Of a DNA stretch of 64,000 bases, positions 17,182-26,969 are shown in pieces. The notes below the pieces were generated by a model. That model was not told the DNA's origin. It was given only the letters and a program-made list of their open reading frames with translations, and made no database searches. How positions within the stretch are numbered: the stretch's first letter is position 1; every line of letters begins with the position of its first letter. The translations under genes and the position numbers were made by a program. The stretch comes from Scytonema hofmannii PCC 7110 (lineage in GTDB: Bacteria; Cyanobacteriota; Cyanobacteriia; Cyanobacteriales; Nostocaceae), in assembly GCF_000346485.2 (NCBI RefSeq), contig NZ_KQ976354.1, positions 8,360,039 to 8,424,038 on the forward strand, given 5' to 3'.

Positions 17182-17517
17182 CTATGATTTACTAAATTCC
17201 AGACCGTGCTCTTGAGAATATCGCTCCATAAACCGCATAAAGCGGTCCCATTGTTCTGAAGATTTCATCAGATAGACTGCTTCTAATGCTTCGGGTTTAC
17301 CGTTGACAAATTTACCCTTGACTTCACGAGTCACAAGTTCTCCTTCTTCGTCAATTAGGTACATACCAGTGATTTCTTCAGTGTTGCTACTTTCTAAAGC
17401 TTTGGGATTTGTGAAAACAAATGTTGCAGTCCCACTGTCCCCCGTGCGCGATCGCGTTAAGCGTATTTCTGGAATGACATCTTCGTTAATTCCTCGAGAA
17501 AACTGGATTTGAGCCAT
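17182..17517 (-). CDS. psb28: Photosystem II reaction centre protein Psb28
   Basis: A 111-residue protein ([56 protein letters not shown]) matching Psb28. It is a cytoplasmic-side assembly factor bound to PSII intermediates lacking the oxygen-evolving cluster, not a subunit of mature PSII. It lies upstream of moaB on the same strand, separated by repeat DNA, so cotranscription is uncertain. Confidence 0.95.
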   Translation of the reverse strand: MAQIQFSRGINEDVIPEIRLTRSRTGDSGTATFVFTNPKALESSNTEEITGMYLIDEEGELVTREVKGKFVNGKPEALEAVYLMKSSEQWDRFMRFMERYSQEHGLEFSKS

Positions 17518-17683
17518 GATGAGTGAATTTAAAGTTTTGTTATGGTTAGTTTAATATTTTCTCATCATTTAGCACTTTACTGTCTAGAAAATAGGGAGTG
17601 GGAAGTGGGGAGTTGGGAGTTGGGAGTGGGGAGAAAATTTTTTCGTCGAGACTGCCTTAGATTTCTTTTTTACGTACAATCAC

Positions 17684-18139
17684 TTAAGTAGCTTCTTGTT
17701 CTAGTAACAAAGTCACAGGACCGTCGTTTTCAATTGAGACTTGCATCATTGCTCCGAATTTACCTGTTTCTACCCGCAACCCGCTTAAGCGCAACTTAGC
17801 TATAAAACGGTTATACAACTCTTCTGCAATTTGAGGAGCAGCTGAACGATCAAAGGAAGGGCGACGACCTTTACGACAATCTCCATAAAGCGTAAACTGA
17901 CTTACCACCAACAACTCGCCATTAATCTCTAGCACGGATTTTTGCCAACGTTCTCCAACTTCGCCCTCATCGGGAAACAACCGCAATTCCAAACACTTTC
18001 GCACCATCCAGTCAATCTCGCGATCGGTGTCGGTATCAGCAATACCTACAAGCAAGTTCAGTCCACGCCCAATTTTGCCAATTATTTCACTATTAATGGT
18101 AACTTGAGAAGATTTGACTCGTTGAATAATAACGCGCAT
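17684..18139 (-). CDS. dtd: D-aminoacyl-tRNA deacylase
   Basis: A 151-residue enzyme that hydrolyses D-amino acids from mischarged tRNA. The two signature motifs are present: [18 protein letters not shown] and, near the C-terminus, NDGPVTLLL with the Gly-cis-Pro pair that enforces chiral proofreading. Start at the ATG at 18139 gives the conserved [14 protein letters not shown]-terminus. Confidence 0.95.
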   Translation of the reverse strand: MRVIIQRVKSSQVTINSEIIGKIGRGLNLLVGIADTDTDREIDWMVRKCLELRLFPDEGEVGERWQKSVLEINGELLVVSQFTLYGDCRKGRRPSFDRSAAPQIAEELYNRFIAKLRLSGLRVETGKFGAMMQVSIENDGPVTLLLEQEAT

Positions 18140-18236
18140 AAATAACTCTGATGAAGGAATTAAAAGTCAGGGTATAACAAAGCGAGTTAGATAGATAAAA
18201 GTAAAAAATTCTTCTTTTTACTGCTACAATCCCATA

Positions 18237-19043
18237 ATGTTTGACAATATTTGCAAGTTTCTCGTTGAGAGCTTTTCTACTGATTTTACGACTTGGTTAT
18301 TAGGAGAACCGAGCGCTCTTACGGAATTAAGTCCACAAGAGCTTTCTCTTGAACCAATTCGTGCTGACGCTCTGATACTACTCCAATCCGATGAATTGAT
18401 TCTGCATCTGGAATTTCAAACTCGACCAAAACCGAGAGTTCCATTCCGGATGGCTGATTACCGATTGCGAGCTTATCGCCGCTTTCCTAAAAAGCGGATG
18501 AAACAAGTCGTGATTTACTTAAAAAGAACTAATTCAAGACGGGTGTATCAAACAACATTTACACTGGAAGAAACTTTTCATCGCTTTCAGGTAATTCGTC
18601 TTTGGGAGCAACCAGCAAGCGTATTTTTGCAATCTCCTGGGTTGTTACCACTTGCAGTGCTCTGTCAGAGTGAAGATCGCGTTGAAACACTCAGACAAGT
18701 TGCCATGGAGATAGATAGTATAGAAGACTCACAAACACAGAACAATGTAACTGCTTCAACGGCCATTTTAGCTGGGTTAGTATTAGAAGAAAAGGTGATT
18801 CAGCAATTACTGCGGAGGGATCTAATGCAAGAATCAGTCATTTATCAATCAATTCAAGCCGAAGCTGAAGAAAAAGGTCTAACTAAAGGTCGCGCCGAAG
18901 GTCGCGCTGAAGGTCGCGCTGAAGGTCTTCAAGAGGGAATTCAGTTAGTGGCTCTTAATATGCTAAGAGAAGGATTGTCAATTGAAGTTGTAGCAAAAAT
19001 CACTGGATTCTCAGTAGAACAAGTGGAACAATTAGAACTTTGA
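18237..19043 (+). CDS. Rpn/PD-(D/E)XK nuclease family protein with RAEG repeats
   Basis: A 268-residue protein of the Rpn (recombination-promoting nuclease, formerly called transposase_31/DUF4351-type) group common in cyanobacteria. The nuclease-like core shows PIRADALILL (D44) and LHLEFQT (E59, Q61), a D...ExQ version of PD-(D/E)XK. Near the C-terminus is the repeat RAEGRAEGRAEG, encoded by nearly perfect 12-bp units (18893-18928); such repeats are typical of this family and may vary in copy number. A paralogue with a different C-terminus lies at 36423-37235. The true role in the cell is not established. Confidence 0.85.
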   Translation: MFDNICKFLVESFSTDFTTWLLGEPSALTELSPQELSLEPIRADALILLQSDELILHLEFQTRPKPRVPFRMADYRLRAYRRFPKKRMKQVVIYLKRTNSRRVYQTTFTLEETFHRFQVIRLWEQPASVFLQSPGLLPLAVLCQSEDRVETLRQVAMEIDSIEDSQTQNNVTASTAILAGLVLEEKVIQQLLRRDLMQESVIYQSIQAEAEEKGLTKGRAEGRAEGRAEGLQEGIQLVALNMLREGLSIEVVAKITGFSVEQVEQLEL

Positions 19044-19175
19044 CAATCTGAGAACTAACACAATTAAGTCACGGTGTTTTGTTTCAGTTCCAATGAGAGA
19101 AAGTGCTAGAAGTGGTAGGTGAAGATTAAAAATTTTTATTCTCCACGCCCCACTTCTAACTCTTGACTCGCTGAG

Positions 19176-20306
19176 CTATACTCCAAAACCCTTACCACGA
19201 GTGGTAGAAGGCAAACACAAACAATTTTCCAGTTGTTTTAGCAAAGTCTCGCGATCGAGATTTTGACCGATTAGCACCAACTGGTTTTTCTTCTCACTCT
19301 TGGTCCACTCATCATCATCTAAAGTGAAGCGTTTGCCACACAAGTGGAAAATGTGTCGTTTGGGGCTTTCCTCAAACCACATGATCCCTTTTGCACGGAA
19401 AACATTTGTGGGAAGCTGGTTATCCAAGAAATATTGAAATTTCCTAATGGAAAAAGGTTTATCGCTTTGGAATGACAGGGAGGTGAAGCCATCATTTTCT
19501 AAATGATCGGAATGATGGTGATGGTCGTGTTCGTGGTCGTGGTTGTGACCGCATTCGGAACATTCGGAGTGGTCATGTTCGTGGTCATGAGCATGAGCAT
19601 GATGGTCATGCTCATGATGGTCATGACCGTGTTGTTTCGCCTCATCAAAATATTTATCTGTGTCAAACAGACCAACACTTAGAATCAGGGGAAGCGGGAC
19701 TTGCGCCTGCTTTGTGCGAAGAATTCTTGCACCTTCTTTAACTTGGTTAATTTTTGCCTCTAGTGCTTTTAATTCTTCTTCAGACACTAAATCTGTCTTA
19801 TTGATGAGAATAACGTCACCGTAGGCAATTTGACTGTAAGCAGCTTGAGAGTTGAATAAATCCAAGCTGTAATTTGCCGCGTCTACAACCGTGACAATTG
19901 AATCAAGACGCGTTAGGTCGCGCAAGTCAGTGCCAAGAAATGTGAGAGCGACTGGTAAGGGATCGGCAAGCCCTGTTGTTTCCACTACCAGATAATCTAT
20001 CTTGTCTTGCCGTTCCAAAACTTTGTAAACGGCATCCACGAGATCGTTATTGATGGTGCAGCAGATACAACCGTTGCTTAACTCCACCATATTGTTATTA
20101 TCATCAGTGGAGATAATTAACTCGTTATCGATGCCAATTTCGCCAAACTCATTGACTAGTACGGCGGTTTTCAATCCTTGCTGATTGGTCAGGATATGAT
20201 TGAGTAAAGTTGTCTTACCACTACCAAGGAATCCAGTAATAATGGTTACTGGTAATCCTTGCTTGGGTGCATCCATTGATTGCGACTCGGAAGTAACTGC
20301 TTGCAT
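19176..20306 (-). CDS. COG0523 (CobW-like) GTPase with a His-rich metal-binding tract
   Basis: A 376-residue G3E GTPase. Walker A GFLGSGKTTLLNH, the metal-binding CICC in NGCICCTIN, ETTGLADP and the NKTD guanine-specificity motif are all present. About residues 226-272 form a tract with over twenty histidines (HDHHEHDHHAHAHDHEHDH type), and a CobW C-terminal domain follows. Such proteins are GTP-driven metallochaperones, most often for zinc, sometimes for cobalt or nitrile hydratase iron. No cobalamin genes are adjacent, so zinc trafficking is the better guess. A Zur site was not identified. Confidence 0.9.
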   Translation of the reverse strand: MQAVTSESQSMDAPKQGLPVTIITGFLGSGKTTLLNHILTNQQGLKTAVLVNEFGEIGIDNELIISTDDNNNMVELSNGCICCTINNDLVDAVYKVLERQDKIDYLVVETTGLADPLPVALTFLGTDLRDLTRLDSIVTVVDAANYSLDLFNSQAAYSQIAYGDVILINKTDLVSEEELKALEAKINQVKEGARILRTKQAQVPLPLILSVGLFDTDKYFDEAKQHGHDHHEHDHHAHAHDHEHDHSECSECGHNHDHEHDHHHHSDHLENDGFTSLSFQSDKPFSIRKFQYFLDNQLPTNVFRAKGIMWFEESPKRHIFHLCGKRFTLDDDEWTKSEKKNQLVLIGQNLDRETLLKQLENCLCLPSTTRGKGFGV

Positions 20307-20433
20307 GACGCTGCTTTCAAGAAGTCAAAATAGCTAATTGTAGCGCAAAATCTCAGGAAGAGACTAGCATAAGGATGCTGGTATTCATCCGGTGTTGCTT
20401 ACCTCTATTATTACGTATTTCTATAAGTTGGAT

Positions 20434-21879
20434 ATGACCCTATCTGTTTACAATACCCTCACCCGTCGTCAAGAACCGTTTGAAACGGTGGAACCTGCAA
20501 AAGTTAAGATGTATTACTGCGGCGTGACGGTTTATGACTACTGCCACTTGGGTCATGCCAGAGCTTGTATTGTGTGGGATGTAGTGCGTCGTTACCTGCA
20601 ATTCATTGGTTACGATGTCCGCTATGTACAAAATTTTACAGATGTTGATGACAAAATTCTGAATCGAGCGAGACAAGAACATTCATCAATGGAAGCTGTT
20701 GCAGAACGCTTTATTCAAGCATATTTTGAGGATATGAGGCGTCTCGGTATTCAGGATGCTGATGAATATCCCCGTGCAACTCACACAATGAATGGCATTC
20801 AACGATTGATTCACGAGTTGGAAAATAAGGGTTATGCTTACCCCTCTCATGGTGATGTTTACTACGCAGTCCGTCAGTTTTCCGAGTATGGCAAACTCTC
20901 TGGTCGCAAGTTGGAAGATATGCAAGCAGGAGCTAGCGAACGGGTGAATCTGGAAGATCCAGAGTATCAGAAGAAGAGAGAGCCATTTGATTTTGCCTTA
21001 TGGAAAGCAGCAAAACAAGGAGAACCAGCTTGGGACTCACCCTGGGGTAAAGGACGTCCGGGTTGGCATATTGAATGTTCAGCTATGGTTCGCGATCGCT
21101 TGGGTGATACTATTGACATCCACACTGGTGGTGCAGACCTCATTTTCCCTCACCATGAAAATGAAATTGCTCAGTCAGAAGTTGTTACAGAAAAACCACT
21201 GGCAAAATACTGGCTGCACAACGGTATGGTAAAGGTGGATGGAGAGAAAATGTCTAAATCTTTGGGTAACTTTATCACAATTCGGGAGTTGCTAGATAAA
21301 GGAGTACACCCAATGGCGGTACGGTTGTTTGTCCTGCAAGCCCACTATCGCAAACCAATTGATTTTACGGATGAAGCGATCGCTTCTGCAACAAAGGGCT
21401 ATGAGACACTTAAAGAAGGTTTGCTCTTTGGTTATAAATACGGTAAACAACTGGGTTGGGGAGTGGGGAACTACTCCCTACTCCCTGAATTTGTTGACCG
21501 TTTCACTGAAGCAGTCGATGATGACTTTAATTTTTCAGGAGGATTGCCAGTACTTTTTGAATTAGCCAAAGAACTACAGCGAGAAGGAAATATTTTGACC
21601 CATGAGGGAAAAACGGAAAAAACACCTGATGACTTACTCAGCGAATGGCAAACTCTGGTTAAATTGGCTGAAGTTCTGGGTTTTGATGCCAAGGTAGAGG
21701 AGGAACCTTCCAACAATGATGATTTAAGCGATGCAAAAATTGAGGAGTTGATTCAGAAGAGACAAGAAGCACGTAAAACGAAAAATTTTGCTCTAAGCGA
21801 TCGCATTCGTGACGAACTACAAGCACAAGGTGTTACCCTCATCGACAGTCGAGATGGAACACGATGGCATCGCAATTAA
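20434..21879 (+). CDS. cysS: Cysteinyl-tRNA synthetase
   Basis: A 481-residue class I synthetase charging tRNA-Cys. The HIGH-type motif is HLGHARACIVWD, the KMSKS motif is EKMSKSLGN, and zinc ligands appear in YYCGVTVYD, GWHIECSAM and HHENEIAQSE. The C-terminal DALR-like region ends with RIRDELQAQGVTLIDSRDGT, a common ending. I chose ATG 20434, which gives the usual MTLSVYNTLTRR start; an in-frame GTG at 20392 would add 14 residues without family support. Confidence 0.95.
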   Translation: MTLSVYNTLTRRQEPFETVEPAKVKMYYCGVTVYDYCHLGHARACIVWDVVRRYLQFIGYDVRYVQNFTDVDDKILNRARQEHSSMEAVAERFIQAYFEDMRRLGIQDADEYPRATHTMNGIQRLIHELENKGYAYPSHGDVYYAVRQFSEYGKLSGRKLEDMQAGASERVNLEDPEYQKKREPFDFALWKAAKQGEPAWDSPWGKGRPGWHIECSAMVRDRLGDTIDIHTGGADLIFPHHENEIAQSEVVTEKPLAKYWLHNGMVKVDGEKMSKSLGNFITIRELLDKGVHPMAVRLFVLQAHYRKPIDFTDEAIASATKGYETLKEGLLFGYKYGKQLGWGVGNYSLLPEFVDRFTEAVDDDFNFSGGLPVLFELAKELQREGNILTHEGKTEKTPDDLLSEWQTLVKLAEVLGFDAKVEEEPSNNDDLSDAKIEELIQKRQEARKTKNFALSDRIRDELQAQGVTLIDSRDGTRWHRN

Positions 21880-21925
21880 GTATGAAGGGTAAAATATTGA
21901 TATTTTATCCTTCATCTTTTATCCT

Positions 21926-22095
21926 AATACCAATTAAAAAAAGAAGACGACAGAATAGTTGGGTGAGATGAAGTCTATGCAAGGCATTCTCAATCCAAAA
22001 TATTATAAAAAATACGACAGAATAGTTGGGTGAGATGAAGTCTTGCAAGGCATTCTCAATCCAAAATCCACGCATCCAAAATCCAAAATGGTATT
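21926..22095 (+). repeat. MITE-like element with an internal 67-bp-period duplication
   Basis: The ends are AATACCA (21926) and TGGTATT (ending at 22095), an inverted terminal pair. Inside are two near-identical copies (21947-22001 and 22014-22067) of a block beginning ACGACAGAATAGTTGGGTG and ending CTCAATCCAAAAT. The right end directly abuts the ATG of tldD. Confidence 0.75.
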
Positions 22096-23538
22096 ATGTT
22101 ATCAGAATTAAAAAAAGCTATTGCTCAAATAGATATTCCTGCTGATTGGTTGGGAATTAGAGTAGTAAAAGATACAACCCATACCCGTCACATCCGTGAT
22201 GGGATACCTCAAAGTAACGGTAAATCCTTGACTAAGGGGTCGATGCTGGAAGTGATGGTCAATGGTTGTATCGGTTATGCAGCGACTAATTCGTTACAAG
22301 TGACCGATTTACAAACTGCTGCTGAGAAAGCATATCATCAAGCACTGGCTGCAAGTGAGTGGTGGGTATATCCATTTAAAGCAGCAAGTGAGCGCCCTAA
22401 AGTTGTGGGTCAATACACTTCGCCATTTCTCAAACCTCTTGATGCTTTGAGTGCAGGCGAAATCAACGATTTGCTCATCCGCATCTGTCAGACAATGAAG
22501 GTTTGCGATCGCATTGTGCAAACCACTGCTATTGCCTCAACAAGTGAAAAAGAAACTTGGTTTGCGAGTAGCAATGGCTCCGAGGTGTATCAAAAATTTA
22601 TGTTTTTTAGCACTCATTATGGAGCTACCGCACAGGATGGAGCGCTCGTTCAGCAACGTTCTCAAAATGGTTGGCAGGCAAACTGCTACCAAGGTGGATT
22701 GGAACATTTTCAAGAAGCCCAATTGTGGCATCAAGTCCAACAAATTGGCGAACAGGCAGTAGAACTACTCACAGCAGAAGAATGCCCGACAGCACGTACA
22801 AATCTGGTATTAGCTCCGGATCAAATGATGCTACAAATTCATGAAAGTGTTGGGCATCCCTTAGAAATTGACCGAATTTTGGGAGATGAACGGAACTACG
22901 CTGGTGGTAGCTTTGTTGACAAGAGAGATTTCGGGAATTTAGTCTATGGTTCTCCCTTAATGAATATTACCTTTGACCCCACCGTACCAAATGAATTTGC
23001 CAGCTACGGGTTTGATGACACTGGCACTGTAGCAACACGGGAGTACTTAATAAAAGAAGGGGTTCTTCTTCGGGGTTTGGGCAGTTTGGAAAGCCAAGCA
23101 AGAGCAGAAGTACCTGGAGTTGCCTGTGCGCGTGCTTGTTCTTGGAATCGACCAGCAATCGATCGCATGGCAAATTTAAATCTTGAACCTGGGGAAGCTT
23201 CTTTTGAGGACATCATTGCCGAAGTAGAACATGGTATTTACATGGAATCCAATCGCTCGTGGTCAATAGACGATCGCCGATATAAATTTCAATTTGGTTG
23301 CGAGTACGCAAAGCTGATCGAAAACGGCAAACTCACAAAAACTCTTCGCAACCCAAACTACCGAGCCACAACTCCAGAATTTTGGCAAAGTTTAGTTAAA
23401 ATAGGTAATTACTCCACTTGGCAGATGTACGGTACTCCTTTTTGTGGTAAAGGAGAACCAAACCAGGCTATTTGGGTGGGTCATGGTTCACCCATTTGTG
23501 TATTTGCCAACGTTGAAGTTTTTGGTGGAGGCTCTTAA
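22096..23538 (+). CDS. tldD: TldD-type metalloprotease subunit
   Basis: A 480-residue protein of the TldD/PmbA (U62) family, the catalytic partner of a TldD-TldE zinc protease that degrades unfolded or modified peptides. The catalytic motif HESVGHPLEIDR (HExxxH) is intact, and GTVATREYLI and the C-terminal GKGEPNQAIWVGHGSP region fit the family. The tldE gene follows 106 bases downstream. The ATG at 22096 has no Shine-Dalgarno of its own: a repeat element ends exactly at its first base. In other bacteria the pair matures peptides such as microcins and gyrase-inhibitor peptides; no precursor peptide is obvious here. Confidence 0.92.
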   Translation: MLSELKKAIAQIDIPADWLGIRVVKDTTHTRHIRDGIPQSNGKSLTKGSMLEVMVNGCIGYAATNSLQVTDLQTAAEKAYHQALAASEWWVYPFKAASERPKVVGQYTSPFLKPLDALSAGEINDLLIRICQTMKVCDRIVQTTAIASTSEKETWFASSNGSEVYQKFMFFSTHYGATAQDGALVQQRSQNGWQANCYQGGLEHFQEAQLWHQVQQIGEQAVELLTAEECPTARTNLVLAPDQMMLQIHESVGHPLEIDRILGDERNYAGGSFVDKRDFGNLVYGSPLMNITFDPTVPNEFASYGFDDTGTVATREYLIKEGVLLRGLGSLESQARAEVPGVACARACSWNRPAIDRMANLNLEPGEASFEDIIAEVEHGIYMESNRSWSIDDRRYKFQFGCEYAKLIENGKLTKTLRNPNYRATTPEFWQSLVKIGNYSTWQMYGTPFCGKGEPNQAIWVGHGSPICVFANVEVFGGGS

Positions 23539-23644
23539 GAAGAGGGGGAGAGGGGGAGAAATTTCCCTCACTTCCTCACTCCCTCACTCCCTCACTCCCC
23601 CCTACTCCCCACTCCCTACTCCCCTACTCCCTAATTCCTGATTC
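23539..23644. repeat. Pyrimidine-rich CTCACTCC/TACTCCC repeat block
   Basis: About 100 bases of AGGGGGAG then CTCACTCC and CTACTCCC units between tldD and tldE. Confidence 0.6.
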
Positions 23645-24991
23645 ATGAAACAAGAAAAATTATCTGCCTTAGAAGTTAGCTTTAACCAATTGATGGACAC
23701 TCTCCTTGAAAAAAAGGCAGAAAGTGAACAATTCACGATAAAACTCAATAGCGAAAGCAGCCAATTTACGCGTTTCAATCATGCCAAAGTGCGGCAAACA
23801 GGTTGTGTTGCTGATGGTTGGATAGAACTGACATTGATGCAAGATGGGCGGGGTAGTTTTCGTCAGTTTCCCTTTACTGGGAGTTGGGAAGTAGATTGGC
23901 AAGTAGCGTACACAGCTTTGCGAGAATTACGCGAAGAACTTCCCCAATTACCCATAGACCCCTATTTAGTATTACCATCAGGCACAAATACCAGTCGAGA
24001 GGTTCATATTGGGAATTTATTGGCTGATGAATTAGTCGTACCAACAGTACTAGAACCAGTCCCAGAATTTGATTTTGCTGGGATATATGCTGGGGGAGCG
24101 GTCATTAGGGCTTATGCTGATTCCAATGGTCAAAAACATTGGTTCAGTACTGATACTTTCACATTGGACTATTCTATATTCACGAACCGGGGACAAGCTG
24201 TTAAGGGAACTTTTGCAGGTAGTGATTGGAATCCTGAAGCTTATATCGCAAAAATTAGCGATGCCAAAAACCAGCTAGAGTTACTTTCTCGTCCGGTGAA
24301 AGAATTGCCAAGAGGACGATATAAGACTTACTTTGCACCAGCTGCTGTCTCCGATTTATTGCATATGCTTTCTTGGGGAGGTGTGAGTGAAGCCGATTTA
24401 CAACAGGGAGGTAGTGCTTTAGCTTTTCTTTGGCGTAAAGAAAAGCAGTTATCTCCTGCGTTTAATCTCAAAGAAAATTTTCAACGCGGTCTAGTACCGC
24501 GTTTTAATGAATGGGGGGAAATGTCCGCACTGTCCGTACAGATTATTGAAAAAGGAATTTTGGTTAATACTTTGGTCAATTCTCGTACTGCGAAGGAATA
24601 TGGAAAATTTGCCAATGGTGCCAATACTTTTGAAGCCTTACGAGCACCAGAAGTAACAACAGGAAATTTAAAATTTGAAGATATTATTCCTAGTTTGGAG
24701 ACAGGATTATATGTCTCGAACTTGCATTACTTAAATTGGAGCGATCGCCCTACAGGAAGAATCACAGGAATGACCAGATATGCTTGTTTTTGGGTAGAAC
24801 AAGGTGAAATTGTTGCCCCTATTGAAAACCTGCGATTTGATGACAGTCTCTACCGTTTTTGGGGAGAAAATCTAGTAGATATGACTAATTTTCAAGAATT
24901 TATTGCTGAAGTGGGGACTTACGATGCTCGCCAACTTGGAGGTAACATGGTTCCGGGTATGTTAGTTGAGGATTTTACGTATACTTTGTAA
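23645..24991 (+). CDS. tldE: TldE/PmbA-type protease partner subunit
   Basis: A 448-residue TldD/PmbA-family protein that lacks the HExxxH motif, as expected for the non-catalytic TldE/PmbA partner. The C-terminal half shows LVNTLVNSRTAKEYG, GLYVSNLHYLNWSDRPTGRITGMTRYACFWVE and PIENLRFDDSLYRFWG, typical of PmbA. It sits directly after tldD on the same strand and should form the heterodimer with it. Repeat DNA between them may affect the relative expression. Confidence 0.9.
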   Translation: MKQEKLSALEVSFNQLMDTLLEKKAESEQFTIKLNSESSQFTRFNHAKVRQTGCVADGWIELTLMQDGRGSFRQFPFTGSWEVDWQVAYTALRELREELPQLPIDPYLVLPSGTNTSREVHIGNLLADELVVPTVLEPVPEFDFAGIYAGGAVIRAYADSNGQKHWFSTDTFTLDYSIFTNRGQAVKGTFAGSDWNPEAYIAKISDAKNQLELLSRPVKELPRGRYKTYFAPAAVSDLLHMLSWGGVSEADLQQGGSALAFLWRKEKQLSPAFNLKENFQRGLVPRFNEWGEMSALSVQIIEKGILVNTLVNSRTAKEYGKFANGANTFEALRAPEVTTGNLKFEDIIPSLETGLYVSNLHYLNWSDRPTGRITGMTRYACFWVEQGEIVAPIENLRFDDSLYRFWGENLVDMTNFQEFIAEVGTYDARQLGGNMVPGMLVEDFTYTL

Positions 24992-25019
24992 CTGGTCATT
25001 TGTCATTTGTCACTACTCC

Positions 25020-26546
25020 CTACTCAACTTTCACATTTGTAGGCTGATAATCCAAACCCAGTTTATTTGCACAAAAACCAACTTCACGGACTTGATTTGG
25101 TTCAATGACACGTCCCCAATCCAAAGGAGTCGCAAGATAACGTGCTGTTCCTTGAGGTTGAAAATTCCCATTCCATGAATTATTAATGGCAGCTTGCTTC
25201 ATTTGAAATGTCAGTTGCCAATTATTCACCTTAGTACTGCTCTGATTGTGAATTTTGAAACTCACACAAAATCCTGTTTGCCAATTGGTATAAATGTCAG
25301 AAGTGACTGTAAGTTGGCGAGATGCTAATTGAGTAAAAGTAACAGGAAGGAGTTGCGTTAGCAGTTGCTGTTTGGGAAGATCAATATTTTGCCAATCATC
25401 TAGTAAGAGACCACCTGTATCAGCACTGTTGGGATTCCAACTCCAGTAAGCAAAACTCAAGTTTTTTTCCTTAATATATTTCACAAATTCGTTTTGCCAA
25501 ATTCCTTCTTTAGAACTTGTATCTACTTGCCTTCCACCAAATTCTCCAATCAAAATAGGTGCGCGATTTTGGCTAGAAATATAGTGAAATCCTATTTGCC
25601 AGCGATTTATGAGATTTTTGGGAAAACTACGTTCAGAAAACCAAGGCTGATCTGCAACTCCAGGACCGTACTCGTGAGGAGAATAGACAAGCTTACTGCG
25701 ATTGGATAAACGAACTGGATATCGCTGTACTCCTTCTAAATTTCCACCTTGCCAATGCTTGGGTAGTTTTTGATTGGGGACATTTTTTTCTACCCCCCCA
25801 ACAACAATGAGCCAGTTAGGGTTAACTTCAAGAATGGCATTGCCAGCCCTTTCTGCTGCTAGTCGCCAGTCTGTTGCTACATCATTTGTACCCCAACTTG
25901 CTTTTCCATGCGGTTCATTTTTTAAGTCTGCCCCGATAATATTAGTTTGGTTTTTATATCTATCGGCGAGCATTTTCCAAGTATCAATCCAGTCTTTTTC
26001 TGTAAAGCTATCTTCGTACCACAATTCCGAGATGCGTTGATTGTTGAGACGGTGACAGTCAAGAAGAATGAGTAATCCTTGATGTTCGGCTTCTTGAATA
26101 ATTAAATCCATAACTTCCAAAGGATTTTTGCCTTCAAGTGCTTTGTTGTTACCAATGCTAAAGTCAATGCCACTTATATTTGTTGAACGCAGGGCTTGTA
26201 AAGAATAGGGTAATCGAATTAAGTTATATCCCAAGCTTTTAATCTGTGTCAGTATATCTTTATAATCCCGCTTCCATAAACCGTGGGGAACGTTAGTTTC
26301 TGTCTCAATGCCAAACCAGTTAACGCCTCTAAGTATTACTGGCTTACCTTGAGCATCCAAGATTTTTGCACCACGGGTTGAAAGTGGCAATTGTATTGAT
26401 GGTACATTGGCGATCGCATTTTCTTGGCTGCGAAGGGGTGCGATTGTGAGAAGACTCCAAAAAAAAATGACTACAGCTAGTGATAAAACCGTCAATTGAT
26501 TGTAAAACTTTAGTTTATGTCTTTTGCTTTTATAGATGTAATGCAT
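25020..26546 (-). CDS. Secreted glycoside hydrolase family 5 endoglucanase with C-terminal CBM2
   Basis: A 508-residue protein (from the ATG at 26546). It has an N-terminal hydrophobic anchor (FYNQLTVLSLAVVIFFWSLL), so it is exported or membrane-anchored. The GH5 catalytic domain shows ILRGVNWFGIET, the acid/base Glu in ADLKNEPHGKASWG and the nucleophile Glu in PILIGEFGG. The C-terminal ~100 residues (TNWQTGFCVSFKIHNQSST, NNWQLTFQM, WNGNFQPQG) resemble a family 2 carbohydrate-binding module. It should cut beta-1,4-glucans; in a filamentous cyanobacterium this may be remodelling of its own cellulose sheath. An upstream TTG at 26612 could add 22 residues. Confidence 0.88.
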   Translation of the reverse strand: MHYIYKSKRHKLKFYNQLTVLSLAVVIFFWSLLTIAPLRSQENAIANVPSIQLPLSTRGAKILDAQGKPVILRGVNWFGIETETNVPHGLWKRDYKDILTQIKSLGYNLIRLPYSLQALRSTNISGIDFSIGNNKALEGKNPLEVMDLIIQEAEHQGLLILLDCHRLNNQRISELWYEDSFTEKDWIDTWKMLADRYKNQTNIIGADLKNEPHGKASWGTNDVATDWRLAAERAGNAILEVNPNWLIVVGGVEKNVPNQKLPKHWQGGNLEGVQRYPVRLSNRSKLVYSPHEYGPGVADQPWFSERSFPKNLINRWQIGFHYISSQNRAPILIGEFGGRQVDTSSKEGIWQNEFVKYIKEKNLSFAYWSWNPNSADTGGLLLDDWQNIDLPKQQLLTQLLPVTFTQLASRQLTVTSDIYTNWQTGFCVSFKIHNQSSTKVNNWQLTFQMKQAAINNSWNGNFQPQGTARYLATPLDWGRVIEPNQVREVGFCANKLGLDYQPTNVKVE

Positions 26547-26969
26547 AAGTAGGTTGGCGGAAATAAACAGAACTATGTTATTAAATGTAAATATACTGGA
26601 AACCTTTACCAAATTCTTAAATACCTACCCTTGAAAGCCAGTCTCCCTACCTAATAAGCTGAGACGCACTTAAATTTTAAAGCTGAAAATCTTACAGCAA
26701 GACTTTCAAGCTCCAAAAAGTACAATTTAGATGCGCGACAGCTTACCAGTCGCCGAGTTGTATTGCCCATCTAAAATAGTTTTTAGATTCGAGATACCGG
26801 GCTGCAACGTCTTACTTTGTTAAGCGACAGGAAATTTACTGAGATCACTACCTACTTGCACGCTAAAAGTGCGTGATATGTACCTAGAAAGTTTACATAC
26901 TTTTCTACATAGAAACTTAAACATATTGACTGTGGAAGCAAAAATATTTTAGTGAGTAGGGACTAAAAA
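26547..26969. other. Gene-free stretch between divergent genes
   Basis: About 420 bases between the GH5 gene and the sensor kinase, transcribed in opposite directions. AT-rich; I see no repeat element, RNA gene or recognisable operator. It must hold both promoters. Confidence 0.5.
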
